From Oxyruncus cristatus (taxonomy: Eukaryota > Chordata > Aves > Passeriformes > Cotingidae), in NCBI GenBank assembly GCA_013399855.1, contig VXAY01006792.1, forward strand, positions 620,001-684,000: a stretch of DNA of 64,000 bases, read 5' to 3'. Positions 48,630-61,032 of this stretch are shown here, one piece after another. The notes below the pieces were generated by a model. It was not told the DNA's origin. It was given only the letters and a program-made list of their open reading frames with translations, and did no database searches. The first letter of the stretch is position 1, and each line of letters begins with the position of its first letter. A program made the position numbers and the translations under genes.

Positions 48630-51344
48630 ATTTTTCCCTGATAGACAGGTGTGACCCCACTCTGGGGGCAGGCAAAAGGAAGTACCCAAAATTACCCCCT
48701 TTTTTTACTCAGAAAGAGCAGGATGAGTTCAATTTGGTGCCTAAGTCCAAGTCCTTTTTCTGGTGTCTTTACCTTACAGTAACATCCAGCACAGCCAAGA
48801 GTGGGAGAGATTCAGCTAGTGTCAGACAATTTTCAGAGAGTATAACATTAATCTTCTCTTTTATCAACACATGCCCACATTTCTGGTCTCAAACACAGCC
48901 CAGCCTGGGAAAAGGGGTTGTGCACATGTCCCAGGGATTTTTGGCTGTAGAAGCTCCTTAGAGACCAGAAGTACCATTTAGCCTAGAAATAGTTTTGCTG
49001 GACTCTCAGTATTGCTGGACTAAATGTCCCTCGGCAATCTACACCATAACTTTTAAAAGACAACAAAGCACATCCTAAACTTGGAAGAGAGATGTTTTAT
49101 GCATTCTCAGAACAAGACAGCTTGATAAAACTCAAGGGAAGTTTTCCACAGCTAATGCAAAACATAAGTAAATCTATGCCTGTTAACAAAGAAAAAAAAG
49201 TCACACAAAGAGACACATCTATTTATATCTAGTAAAATTCTATAAATGATCTAAATCTGCATTGATACCTGATTTTTGTTTGTCTCTTTAAAGGGTTCAC
49301 ATATCAAAGCTACGTCAATGACAAATGGCTACAGAATAACTGCTCTGTTAATAGCAAAGCAAAATGGTTAACTATGTTACTGCATATTTTTAAGCACCCA
49401 GATTTCATTAAAGAAACATTCAAAGGCAAAATAAAGCATCAGTCATCAAATGTTTGTGGATAAATGTACCAGCTTATTACACCAAGCAATGAAATGGGTT
49501 TTGGGGGAGAAGAATTTGCAAGTGAGTAATGGCTTCTTTAACACTAATGTGGCTTAATTCTGAATTAAATCCTTGTCCTGCAAACAGAGGCTGTCATAGA
49601 GATCAGTATTACTTCATCTCCTTTTTTTCTTTATTTAATGTCATTACAGAAAGTCCAGTACTCCAGAAACATTTGCTGCTACCCAGTATGTATGTATTAA
49701 CAATAACCACTTTATGCTCCATTGAAAGAATGGCCAGTATGCCTAGAAAGTACATTAAAATATAAATTAGGGAAATTTCAAAACAATCCATTGGAACTCA
49801 CAAAAGACCAGTACAGTTAAAATAGCTTAGAACTGAAGTTTGGTTTTGGAAACGGCTGAAGTCTCCCTAGAGAGAAAATGTGATAGATTTTAATGAACAT
49901 TTTGTTATCTTTAAAAATTGTATTTTGTTCTGTGGACTCAAAGAGAAAGAAAAAAACTCTACTTATAAAAGTAGGCTGCATCATTTGTATAACAATTGTA
50001 GAGCTGTGGGCCATGACAACCAAAGTGATTTAAAGACAAAGAGGTCTAAATCTCATGATTTTATACGTACTGTGGAAATTCCAGGAAAAAGATGGTGCTT
50101 GTTGAGCTCACTGCTGGAACAGACCTACACAGACAGTCATCTCCCCCTTCAAACACTTCGGAAACCAAGTGAAGTAGTTGGCTGAGATTTCATCAAAAAT
50201 CTGAGGCACAGCCCAGTGGTGGAGCTGTGTGTGAACCCTTGGGTCACTACCTGGGGCTCCTGGTGTCAAGTGCCACTGGCACTGATGGTGGCTTTGGGAT
50301 AGCACGGATGACACTGAGCACCAGTTTCTAAAGTACATGGGGTATTGGGCACCAAAAGGTTTGTTCTAAAGCAAACTGCATTTTAACATTAATTAATGGA
50401 TTGTTATAAGCAGCTGAGAGTGTATCTTGGCTATTTTGTCTGTGAATTTCCTGGCTTTGTTGTAAGAAAAGTGCTGGTGACAGATAACTTTCTACACATC
50501 AGACAGTGAGTATTTTTAAGTTTTCCTCTTTCACTGATCTAGAAGTTTTCTTTTTAACCAGTGACCTTGCTTTCTGGAGAGTATCAAGAGTATTCTCTGA
50601 GCAATGATGAAAGGGAAAGGACATGGATTATAAAACAGGATGAGAAAGGCTGGTGTGTATATCCCTCACCTGTAGAAATCAACAGTTATTTTTGGCCAAG
50701 AGATTTGTAGGATCCAGTAACAGAAGAATAAACACCCAGAGAGCTTGGATTTGCAGAAGGAGCCAAAGAACCGTGCTAAAATAGTCTGAACAACCTGCTT
50801 GAGATGACTCTACTGTGAACAGGGAGCTTGGACAAGACGATTTCCAGAAGTCCCTTTCAATCTCAGCTGAGCTCGTCTGTACACATCAACGCAAACAACT
50901 ACAATTAACCCATAGCATCTTCCTGAGCTTCACACCAGTCACACAGGGAAGTAGAAATATTTTAAAAGAAGTCAGCTGGCCCATTTTCATCTCTTTACCT
51001 GAAAACTCTAAATGTTAGTTTTTTCAGTCTTGCCTCAGACTTTTCTCCTTCCTTCTCATTTAACCACTGGAAAAAAATTGGGGAAAAATAAAAAGGAGCG
51101 GGGAAGGAGTCAGCCATAAGAATATCAGGGGTTTCAAGTTTTGTTGAGAAACTCTGGTGTTTCAAATCTCTCACAATTTTAATGAAATAGTGTTTTTCAA
51201 ATAAAAGTTCGAGGTTTTTTCCTGAAGAAAAAGTGGCTTAAATTATCAAGTGTCTCTGGGAAGGAGATGATATTTTTGCTATATTATCAGCAATGAGAGA
51301 ACACTCTGTGTTCCCTGACCCAAGGATTTCTTTGAATATTCTGT
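48630..51344. other. Unique noncoding sequence, no gene seen
   Basis: AT-rich stretches at 49.1-49.6 kb include the palindrome TTAATTC-t-GAATTAA (49554-49568). A 'taattaatggattg' homeodomain-type motif lies near 50392. No credible frames or transposons. Confidence 0.45.
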
Positions 51345-51392
51345 CTTAGAATCACTGAGGTTGGAAAAGGTCTTCTAGTCAAGGGATTCACA
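51345..51392 (-). mobile_element. CR1-type 3' end remnant
   Basis: The string 'cttagaatcactgaggttgg' followed by 'aaaaggtcttctagtc' is the antisense form of the ending seen in some avian CR1 subfamilies. Only about 45 bases can be aligned by eye, so a short relic is the best description. Confidence 0.6.
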
Positions 51393-52341
51393 AACAGGGC
51401 CAGCGAAGGCTTCAGCCCTAAGGAAAGTATCTTAAAGATCACCTCTTCCTCAGTCTTATTCCCCAGGTAAAATGATCACAACTCCACATTATTGATGATA
51501 ACCTAGCATACCCTCAACACAACATTTCAGCCTCTCAGCGGAAAACTCAAACAGATTGTTCCCTGCCTGCTGTTGCAAATGCCAAAAGTGTGGCTGGAAT
51601 CCACCTTGCTTTCTCCATGAGGAATTAGAAAATACATTATGAGGGAGGTTATAATCCACTGCCAAGTGCGAGAGTCAGGATTAACCAGAGTAACCTGATT
51701 GATCTCTGTGTGAGGTTTTTTGAATGAAGCTCTGGTTAATTTCCACTGCAACAAGCTGCAAAGCAAGGTAACTTGTGGGGTGATCTCAGGGAAAAGTTAG
51801 TATAAGGACCACTCTGCTCAGGACTGTGTCCTCTCAAAGCAGAGACACGCTGACACACTGAAGGAAAATTCTCTGGGATGACTCATCAGTCAAAAGCAAG
51901 AATACAGAGACAGAATTTCCAGTCTTTGATCCCGGCCGAAACACAAGATCAAGAACAATATGCTTGTGTGAGTCAGTCACAGCCTTGGTGCTGTTAGAAA
52001 TGCTGCCTATTTGGTCCACCTGGCAAGGATCATTTATTGCCCCCAAAAATCCTAAGACATCAGGCAGACTAGCTGTGGGGATCTGTGAGCATCAGAACAT
52101 GTGTTAATGTTCTGGACACACAAAAACTTTCCTCCTTCCCCAGAATTAGATATCTGCCCGCAGTTCTGGTTGTAAACTATTGTATAGCATGTCTGGGTTT
52201 TGATTATTATGAAAATTATACCCTGGAGGTATCTGCACTGTGGCTCTCTATATGTTTCACTAAAAAGATGAATGAAATCATCTCTGGCAGCCCAGTTTGT
52301 ACAGTGGCTGTTTAGGCAGCACATAAACAGGATCCTTTTTA
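51393..52341. other. Unique noncoding sequence, no gene seen
   Basis: No repeat family or splice-flanked frame was recognised. Short frames at 51527-51766 and 51834-52324 (minus) have no domain. Confidence 0.5.
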
Positions 52342-52430
52342 TTTACGTCAGTTGCATAAAACCAAAATTCATTCCAAGGATTTGCATGTTCACAGGCCTA
52401 ATCATGTTAGCACAGTGCACATTTGCAAAT
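52342..52430 (+). promoter_or_regulatory. CRE/bZIP and POU-octamer motif cluster
   Basis: A CRE-like TTACGTCA ends at 52350 and is followed at once by TTGCATAA (C/EBP- or HLF-like, 52352-52359). A canonical octamer ATTTGCAT lies at 52380-52387, and the palindromic ATTTGCAAAT at 52421-52430 provides two overlapping octamer-like half-sites. The cluster spans about 90 bases upstream of a small CpG-containing G-rich patch at 52500-52560. An enhancer is plausible; chance cannot be excluded from motif content alone. Confidence 0.3.
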
Positions 52431-54293
52431 TTGCTCTCTGTCAATTGCTGGAATCTGGAAATCTGTCTGATTGCTGCTGGAGGCATCACCAAGTGCCAGG
52501 GGCGGTGGAGGGAGCAGGTAGGGGTGCAGCAGCTGAGGGTGCGAGCAGACGGATGCGCCCATCCATGCCAGCAATGGAAATGCCAACTGAATAGCAAGTG
52601 ATCTATTGTTCCTGGTTAAGTAAATAACACCAACTTCCTGCTCCTCTGGAAGCCGATGCTTTGTGCGCCCCAGCTCCTACTGCTTAATTGTTGTACGTCC
52701 ATGTTCAGACTTGCACAAAGTGTGTAAATCAAGGCACAATAAAATGGACATATCTTCAAGAAAGACTGATCTCTCACTGCAGTATAGGCTAGGACTCAAA
52801 ATTCTCATGGACTCAGATGTCTCCTATTTCGAAATTACAGGGTTTCCAAACAAAACTGTATTTACTGAAGTCTACTGAAGCTTAAGCATGCTTTCACTGC
52901 ACACAAGCCAAGGTTCTTATCTGGTGTTTTTCGTAACGTCCTCCCAGCCACATTCTTCTCACCTGAATCGAGCAGAGCTTTTCTTCCGTGCCTACTGATT
53001 TACACAGAGGTTTGGATTAGAGTCCCACCCCCACTTCCTTGGCTGCTAACCTTACACAACCTGCCCAAGCAATTTAATATTTGAATGCAGATGACCCACC
53101 TGAAATTCCTTTCACACCCCAGGGAAACCATCCACATTCCCCCACAATTCATTAAAAAGAATCACGGAGCTGCTGGGCTTATTGGAGTGCAGCAGTCTGT
53201 CGGGCTCGGGACGTGGCACGGAGGGAGGGAGGCACAGCACCAAGCCTGTGATCTCATGCTGTGCCTGATCACACCTGAGCCAAGCCAGGGTCTCAAGCCA
53301 GGGAGCAACCACAGAGCCAGCTCTGCAGCAAACACACACCTCCACATGCGTTTCTGAAGGAAAGGTTTAGCTTGTCGGGATTTCATTCTCTAAGTGCCAA
53401 ATAAAGACTAACATAAACTGAGAAATTCAACAAATGATATTTCAATAAGCCCCTTTGCTGTAGGTTTTTACATTCTCCCTTCTTCCTATGCTTTCGTATG
53501 GACTTTAGGTCGCACTGGGGGCTGTGTCTGAAATGTATTTCTTTTTTGAGGAGAGATCGTGTTGGATAAAAGAGGGGTAGACAACCCAGTTTTATGTAAC
53601 TGTGGTTTTTGCACCCCATATCACAGTTAATGCATTGTTTAACATGAGGCTTTAATTCAGTTGTCTTCATCAACGAGCTACTTTGTGTCCATATGGCTAA
53701 TAAGTGTTATTCTGCATTCCAATTAATGGGAAAATAGAAAGTATTTTAACAGTGCAGCTGATCTAACAAAAAACACATCTGAGGAGGATTAACATTTCAA
53801 AGGAACTATTTGCTCAAGTGAGCTGCCTTTATTATGATCTAAAGAGGGGGGAGTTGAAGAAGAAACCTTGAGTAACATTTTCATTATGGTAGCTTAGATA
53901 CTGGAAATTAAATAGAGCTGACTGAATTATAAAAAATCCTTGTACTTGAGGTTGGAGATAATTAAAACTGTTTTACCATGTGTCAATACTAACAAATGAA
54001 AACTGGTGGAGATGAAGGATAATACAGTAATGTAAATACTTTCTGGCAAACAGAAACATTGCTCACTTTTACCATGGCCAGTAAAAAAATATGATTTACC
54101 AGAAAGCATAAAGAACAGGCTGAAGTGTATCAGTATGTTTTTATGGAAGACATATGGCTCATTCTCACTTCTCAAAAATGTGTGGCTCCGGTAGTAGGCA
54201 ATTGTTTTACTACATAATACTAGCACAAATTTAATTTAGATTAAAAACATGACAGGATTCTGATGAAAGACAGTCAAGTTAGTGTTTGGGTTG
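52431..54293. other. Unique noncoding sequence, GC patch at 53.16-53.35 kb
   Basis: Five CpGs and a GC-rich run at about 53163-53222 give open frames on both strands. The AT-rich 53.64-53.86 kb stretch has the texture of conserved noncoding sequence but no decisive motif. No gene supported. Confidence 0.45.
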
Positions 54294-54309
54294 TTTTTTT
54301 TTTTTTTTT
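54294..54309. repeat. T16 homopolymer
   Basis: An uninterrupted T run followed by AT-rich sequence; no associated retrocopy was recognised. Confidence 0.95.
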
Positions 54310-55455
54310 AATCACTATTTCTCCGATTTTTTAAACCTTGTTCTAGTTACAGCTGTTCTTTCACTCTCCCCATCTGATGGGGAGGGGAAGCGAGCACCTG
54401 CTTGCACAGTCAAAGCCAGCATTGCTTCTCCCAAGCCAGCTGGCCAGGGTGCCATGCCGGGTATGTACTCCCTCCTCTCCAGAGATCAAATGCATCAACC
54501 AGTGTGAGGATGGTCTCTGCCAGCTCAGGATCCACTGCCTGGCTTTCTGCAATTCCACAGCTGTGGAATCTGGCTACGAAATACCCTCTCTGCTGAAGAA
54601 TCCATCAACTTCTCTCACAGGAGTGGAAAGAGTAATTCCCAGTGTTGAGATCCAGGGTTTCCAGCATTAAGGTGACTGCACAGACTAAACTTTGTATGTT
54701 GGAGTCTTACAATGAAGAAGGATCTCAGGGTTTAGATGTCTTTGACTATTTCAATTGCTGAAGTTCTTACTGCCCTTCCCTAGTGTACATGACCAGTTTA
54801 TGCAGCATTTGGATGCTTATGGTGACCAGGTCCCTTCCAGCAAGCTACACATTAAGGGCTACGCTCCACTGGCAGATCCTGCACGTTGTCCTTCAGTTCT
54901 CCTCAGTCTGTGGAGTTCCTGGTGCAAGCATGTGGATGATATTTGACAGACACCACACTGTAAAGTGAAAAACAGCCCACACTCATAGGGCTAATACAAT
55001 CTTACAAGGAACACCAGTTGGTCTTGAGCTACTCAATGAGCCATTTGACAAACATCTGTCAGGACTGAACATATTTCTGAACTCCCTGTGAGTGGCACTA
55101 TTGATTGGAAAAGCCCATTTGCGCTACAAGAGCAGAGGAAAGAAATGGAGCCACTGCTGATGTGGGTGGATACATTCATACCATGGACTCAGATGTCACA
55201 GAGTAAGAATTGGCTCCCCCCTGGGCTGAAGGGTAATCAGCAGCTCTCTAAGGCTTGTGGCTGTTGTACAGATGCTGAAGACAAGAGAGGTCCTGGCATA
55301 CGAGAGAATGTGCACTCCTTGCAATTGCATTAATTGTGGATCCCTGCTAAGTGATTCTAAAGAAATACACATATTGTTTCTGTTCCTGGCACTTGTGGAG
55401 AGACGTATCTGAGATACCTGTGATGGCCACCAATACCAGCATATGAACTAGTACC
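54310..55455. other. Unique noncoding sequence, no gene seen
   Basis: Overlapping frames at 54286-54670 in three plus frames and one minus frame indicate low stop density. No repeat recognised. Confidence 0.5.
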
Positions 55456-55490
55456 TTTCCAACCCCAGTGATTGATTTCCAACCCCAGCA
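55456..55490 (+). repeat. 20-bp tandem duplication
   Basis: TTTCCAACCCCAG occurs at 55456-55468 and again at 55476-55488, a 20-base period; a third partial 'atttccaaca' follows. It resembles the CR1 'cttccaacc' box but lacks the rest of a CR1 end. Confidence 0.7.
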
Positions 55491-57165
55491 ATTTCCAACA
55501 TGTTCCTGCTTTTCAGAGGTGATGGATAACAGAGGGTAATGTCCATCTTCTAGATCTGTGTGTGGGTCCCCCTCAAAACTAGTGCCCCTTTGATGACTAT
55601 CTAACATCCTTTCAGGTGGTAATTATGACACATGCCCAGAGCTATTATGGTGTGGAGGCCTTGCTTTAAAGGGCAGCCCTCCAGCTGTTCTACTTTTCTG
55701 TCAGTTTTTTCAGAGGAGCTGAGGCATGTGTGTGCTGGTACACGCAGGTGTAGCCTCAGAAAGATGGAAAGACCCAGGGCCCAGCACCATGAAACATGTG
55801 TCCAACAGCAGGGAGAGTGGATCCCTGCCAACAGAGATCTACAAGGCCATTGTAGTTACTGACAGATATCGCCTTATTTTCACGGGAACTTTAAGAATTG
55901 AAAGGTTTTGACTGATCACATTAACACTAACAAAGGAAGAGTTTGTCAAGTGCATTTGTCAAAAGGGCATGGTTTCTCTAAGTTCTGAGAAATGTGGTTG
56001 CTGGAGTGAACTAAAGTTGCAGGCATAGAAATGAAACTCCTGATTCCACATACAAGCTGTAACAGCTGGGTTGCAGACTCAGCTTAAAGTCCTCTCGTTT
56101 TCTGTATATATGGTTGTCTCTTAAATATGAACCAACACTCTCAAGCAACATAAATGCACATAAGATATTTAAAGGTGTTTTTAAATGACAATATGCACTG
56201 AATATTTGACAACAATTCCTGGAGGAGCTTTGAACTCAGGGTCCTTTCTGTCTGCCAGAACAGTGTCTCCCTGTAGTCTCCTGGCTCAGTTGCCCTCTTC
56301 CATGCTACCCCCAGACCAGAAGCTCTTGTGCCTGGGTTGTGCCTTTGTGCTCTGTGGGCAGAGTCTGGTGTACTGAGGTCCTTGTCTGTGAACATGTTGC
56401 TGTAACTGCAGTGATGAGAACACCCATAGCAAATAGGAACTGTGAGCTTTATTAAATTTTCTTTTCTCCATAGGATTGAACTGTTTTCAAAATGTTGTTT
56501 ATCACTATTATTTATTATGTGAGCTCCCTCTTGTGTCTTATTCTGCACCTGTGTAATCCAATTGGCTGCCGGCCCTTTCTTTCAGGTGAAAAACCTCATT
56601 TTAAAGTTTTTATTAAATAATTCATTCATGTAATTTCTTTTTTCCCTTTCAAGACACCTCTGTTGTGATTCATTCAACTCATGAAAAGAACAGAATCCCC
56701 CCCCTCTCCCCCCAAACAACTAAAACCTGCAACGTTTAACAAGAGAAAATAAACTTTTGGCATGTAGTTCTGTTGTCTGGTTTTCATACAGGTGCCACTG
56801 AGGGCAAAGACAGAGATTGAATTCCATCCAGAGAAGAATCAGTATGGAAAGGAACTTCACCTATGATCCAGAAAACCCACACAGGGTATTTACGTAGCTG
56901 AATTATGGAGAACAAAGTTACACCATTAACCTTGCAATGTCGGCATGTGAGCACAAGTGCCCATCCACATGGAAACATTGGCAGGGCCGAGCCCTTTCAG
57001 ATCATGTTGCTCTCCTATCCTCCCAAGGGTGAATTTTTACATGGTGGGAAAACAGAGAAACCTTGGCAGTGTCTAAAGTTTACATATACCTATTGCTCTT
57101 TGGAATGACTAACTTTACCCCAAAAAATGACTCATACAGTCAGTGTCTTTGATCTGATTGCATTC
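55491..57165. other. Unique noncoding sequence with a C-run
   Basis: A C8-tct-C6 run lies at 56697-56713. A 135-codon minus-strand frame at 56141-56548 shows no domain. No gene supported. Confidence 0.5.
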
Positions 57166-57432
57166 GTTATTATTGTTATTAATGATAATAACAGCACTGC
57201 AGTCATGCCTCTAGGCCCCAGCTGAGATCAAGGCTCTGTTTTGATAGGCATTGAACGTGCTGAGAAGACAAACCTTGCCCTTAGGAGCTTACACCTGAGC
57301 TGAAGAAGGCACACAAAATGCAGAGAGAAGGAAGTGGTGTTATCTTTGTTTTGCCTCAAGACAGAGAGGTTAAATGACTTGCCTGAAGTCAGGCAGTTAT
57401 TTGGAGGTAGAGGCAGCACAGAAGCTGTGCCC
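57166..57432 (-). mobile_element. MIR-related SINE (ancient amniote type), minus strand
   Basis: Read on the minus strand, the element contains the MIR core phrase 'ggcaagtcatttaacctctctgt'-like order (plus-strand 57360-57391). It then has a 'gtaagctcctaagggcaagg'-type segment (plus-strand 57270-57293) and a 3' end with TAA-type trinucleotides (57166-57192). The plus-strand segment 'ctaggccccagctgagatca' is a familiar part of amniote MIR-like elements with an L2-type tail. The exact subfamily would need a library search. It is strongly diverged. Confidence 0.72.
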
Positions 57433-57968
57433 TAAAACCCCCAAGAGATGGGGGGACTAAGTGGGATGCACTTGTCCTCACCTTCAAAAATGCCTTGGCT
57501 GATGCCCAGCAAGAGGGACTTCGAGCTGGCAGAAGGGCAGTGCAGGATTCCAAGGGGGAATTGGCCAGCACTGGATGAAGGTGAGGGTGGGTGAGCACCT
57601 GGCCACATGCCTGCTTGCATGGCAGGCCCACAAAGATTAGTGCTTCAATACAACAAACCAAACATCCCGTCTGCCCATGGATTTGAGCCATACCCTGCTT
57701 CTAGCCCAGGGAAATTAGCCTGCACCCAGTCCCTCACTTCTTTGGCTGCTTGCCCCAAAATCAGTTTGTGGGATATCTCTGTGCTAGCTCAAACCCTGCA
57801 CCCCAGGATGGAACCAGGCAATGACTGGTAACACCTCATGCTTCACCTCCCCAGACATCTTCTCTTTTGTGAGACCATAGCAATCTTGTGACTCCAGTTG
57901 GAGAAGCTGGAGAGTGGCAGCAGAGGTGAAACTGTTCTCAATTATCATCAGTGCTCTTGGCCAGATCT
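57433..57968. other. Unique noncoding sequence, no gene seen
   Basis: Minus-strand frames at 57389-57691 begin within the SINE and have no domain. No repeat recognised between the SINE and the A16 tract. Confidence 0.5.
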
Positions 57969-58186
57969 AAAAAAAAAAAAAAAACCTGAAATTAAACCCC
58001 TCTTTCTACATTTTGGCACCCAAATACATGACCTGCTTTTGCAAGAGTGCTGACAGCCGTTGGTATGGCAACTGTGCTTACTGGAAATTTCCAGGGGCTT
58101 GGCTTTTGGAAAGCTGGCCAGTTATTTGGGTGCCAACATTCAGGTTTAGAAGCCTAAATTTAGACACCTTTTTTTTTTTTTTTTTT
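57969..58186. repeat. Foldback repeat flanked by A16 and T18
   Basis: A16 (57969-57984) and T18 (58169-58186) bracket a segment with strong inverted symmetry. TTGGCACCCAAATA at 58013-58026 is exactly complementary to 58123-58136. The inner flanks continue imperfectly for about 20 more bases, and the middle holds the perfect palindrome CTGGAAATTTCCAG (58081-58094). Phrases such as 'ttatttgggtgcc' and 'tttagaagcctaaatttag' resemble an old palindromic repeat found in many reptile and bird genomes, but I cannot name it. A transcript could fold into a long imperfect hairpin. Confidence 0.75.
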
Positions 58187-60120
58187 CCTTCTTCCAAGCT
58201 CAACTATTCATTTATGAAAAATATATCATGAGTTTAGACACATGTACGGCACAAGATGCAAACATGGGACATTACAGTATCCAACAGCTATAAAGGGCCA
58301 AGGGTAAAATATGCTACAAAGAACCATTTGATTTAGCAGTGAAAGAAAAAAGGTGCAAGTGCAGAAGCTATCTGGAGAACACTCAAAAAGGACTATGTAT
58401 CTAAAAGCACCTTAACTCTGAACGTCCACAAACATCCCCTTAGGACAGCAATTTTCTGTCAGTGACAGTTTGGGGCACCTCAGCTGAGAACTATCCAGTC
58501 TATTGAGCTTATACGGTTGTATAATCCTTTTTTGGAGGCTGATTCCTGCTACACCCTGTGGCAATGAGCCCCACAGTTCCATATGGACTGTGTGCACAGT
58601 AGGTAGTCTGAATAAAAAGCACAGATAGTAAGATTCAGAATTTATCAGAGTGTCTGGAATATGGGTGTCCATTAGGTGATCCACTATGGGACTGCTTCTA
58701 ATATAATTACTACCTATGTCCTTTTCATGTGAAATTCTGGCATACTTCTATATATTCTGCTAATTTAAACTTTTTTTTTTTTACCTGATTCTGAAATTAA
58801 ATTAATTTTAAAGCAGTAATTTCTTAGCTATTCCCTTGGATTAGTTTTCCTTATGCTGCTGTTCAGAAATATGAGGACTAATTTAGCGCTCACACAAACA
58901 TAACTAGAATCTGGATTTACACTCTGGTCAGAATTTGTCATGTTTGCTTTTATTCTTCTAATTAGATCACTTGCATTAACCTAATTTTGTTCCGGTATGG
59001 CCCAACTCTGTTGCCATCCTTGAAATGGATTTTATTTAGGAAAAAAACCATACTGAAGACACACTCATGCACACAGGTACAGTGTATATAAACTAATGCA
59101 CTGTATGTGTAGGTGCAAACATGTGTGTACACACATATGAAGGTAATATGTATAATTTAACTTGTTCCTGTGGAAATACGTTGGAAAAACCCACTTTGAT
59201 AAAGCCCTGAGAAAAACGTTTTTACTCATGCCAATGTATCTACATCCAACCTTTTTTGCATATCTTTGGAAAGATAACTTATGTCAATAGACTCTAATGA
59301 CTCAAGACCTTTATCCTCCCCAAGGACATCTCTCTGCTGCTGGAAATGCTGTATCTTCTCTCTCCTGAGGAGCCCTGAGGTAAAGAGTTATGGTATTTTA
59401 TAATGACTTTTTGACAGTTGCTCACTGGCAGCAAATTTGAGGCTGACACTGGAGGTGTGTTTCCCAGTTCCTGCTCCATGCTCTGATTTGTCATTCTTGG
59501 TCTGTCACATTCTTGGTCTGGGGATTGTGAGCAATGGGGATTTGCTTTCATCTCCCAGACACGTCAGTAGCACAAACAAACCCAGATCCATCTTCAGTAG
59601 GCTGTGAAGTATCTGATGCCAAACAAGCTCATCTACTTGCGTGGCTGTCCTGTTGGACATCAAATCAGAGAATTGATTTTCTTCAACTCCCAAATTCTGG
59701 AACTTCCTAAATTTAAATATAAAGTTAAATGACTATTCCGGCCTAGAACTGGCTGAGAGGAGTCTACCAGGCTCCAGGAGTTAATCCAGAGGAAATGGAT
59801 ACTCCTGAGATTGCCTTTATTTTCTTCCAAGATACCCAGAAATTAATATATATTCTGGTCAGCTCCACTCCAAAAGGCTGGAAAATACTGCCCAAAAATG
59901 AAAAAAAATTTAGAGCAGGGATAAACCCACATATACTTGTTTTTCTGCACAGAGTGTCCTTTCATCCTGGTTGGGAATTTTTTTCCAAATTATTTCTCTT
60001 ACGCCAGTCATGTGGCACTTGTGGCAAAAGGTGTGGCTCTATGAGTTAAATTGCTATTATAATCAAGTTACTGTGTGGCACAGCAAAGGAGTGTGCCGTT
60101 CTGCATTCCCTTATCACAAA
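58187..60120. other. Unique noncoding sequence with a GT/AC palindrome
   Basis: T12 lies at 58771-58782. A perfect 16-bp palindrome, ATGTGTGTACACACAT, lies at 59121-59136, close to a stem ACAGTG/CACTGT at about 59081-59106. No gene or transposon was recognised. Confidence 0.55.
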
Positions 60121-60312
60121 ATCATGGAATCGTTCGGGTTGGAAGGGACCTTAAAGACCATCTAGTTCCAACTCCCTGCCATGGGCAGGGACACCTTCCA
60201 CTGGACCAGGTTGCTCCAAGCCCCGTCCAACCCGGTCTTGAACACTTCCAGGGATGGGGCAGCCACAACTTCTCTGAGAAACCTGTTCCAGTACCTCACC
60301 ACCCTACTCTTG
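60121..60312 (-). mobile_element. CR1 LINE, 3' fragment, minus strand
   Basis: Antisense CR1 end with well-preserved landmarks in order: 'gggttggaagggacct', 'aaagaccatctagttcca', 'ctgccatgggcagggacacc', 'caggttgctccaagcc' and 'aacctgttccagtacctcac'. The terminal 8-bp units are reduced to 'atcatggaatcg'. It is truncated at the element's 5' side near 60312. Frames crossing it on the plus strand are shadows. Confidence 0.95.
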
Positions 60313-60695
60313 TTTTCAGAGTTACCTCCCTGGATCTGCCACTAGAGCTTTGGGAGACCTTCTACCTCCCAGTAACTGGTTTTTTTGCAGTTGTAATGAC
60401 TAAAACCATTACATTGGTACACAGAATTATGCATTAAAAATCTGTTTTGCTTTTAGTGTTCCGTCTTAGAAAGATAGTTTTAATTCTGGCTTCACTAAAA
60501 CAGTATTTTTCAGGCCTGTTCACATACCACCTGACCAAATACCCTACACATCCTTCTCTCAAATTGAATTAAATCAAAATATATTGAAAATAGTGTAAAA
60601 GGAAGCAAAGCTAAGTAGATGGTATCTATGAATGTAGGAAACATAAAGTCAGTGTTCATTTCCTTGCAAAAATTCACTAAGAAACAAATCCTGAA
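60313..60695. other. Unique noncoding sequence, no gene seen
   Basis: Short AT-rich spacer between the CR1 and the TA microsatellite. No feature recognised. Confidence 0.5.
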
Positions 60696-60717
60696 ATATA
60701 TATATATATATATATAT
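60696..60717. repeat. (TA)n microsatellite
   Basis: An alternating AT/TA run of 22 bases. Confidence 0.95.
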
Positions 60718-60871
60718 GAAAATGAACAATGGAGAAATACAGAATATTGCCTTTACTCTATAAGTTTTCCCTGCTTACTGTCTATTCCCTTGCTTTCTTT
60801 TTACATCTGCTTTTATTCTAAAAGATGAAAGTCAGTGGACCTGATTTCTTATTCAAACTGTCTCTTTGCAG

Positions 60872-61032
60872 CCAAATCTCTGTTGCAATTGAAGAACGAG
60901 TGCCTGAAGAAGCCACCTTATATCCATAATGCTCAGGAACTGCTCCAGGTCTTGGAACTTCAGAGAATTCCTGTATCATATTTGCTTCACACGGTCTCCA
61001 AGGAGGGAAAGTCACACCGGACGTTCACTTGA
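60872..61032 (+). CDS. Candidate terminal coding exon, unknown protein
   Basis: A pyrimidine-rich 'ctgtctctttgcag' acceptor ends at 60871. From there a frame (entered at phase 1) encodes 52 complete residues to TGA at 61030-61032. The residues begin KSLLQLKNECLKK and end GKSHRTFT. Codon choice looks coding-like (AAG, CTG, CAG, GAG frequent), and the peptide is rich in K, L, Q and E with a leucine-spaced NAQELLQVLELQ stretch suggestive of a helix. I do not recognise the family. An ATTAAA that could serve as a polyadenylation signal lies at about 61318. The ATG at 60835 lies within the presumed intron, so it is not taken as the start. It could instead be a decayed exon or chance. Confidence 0.3.
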
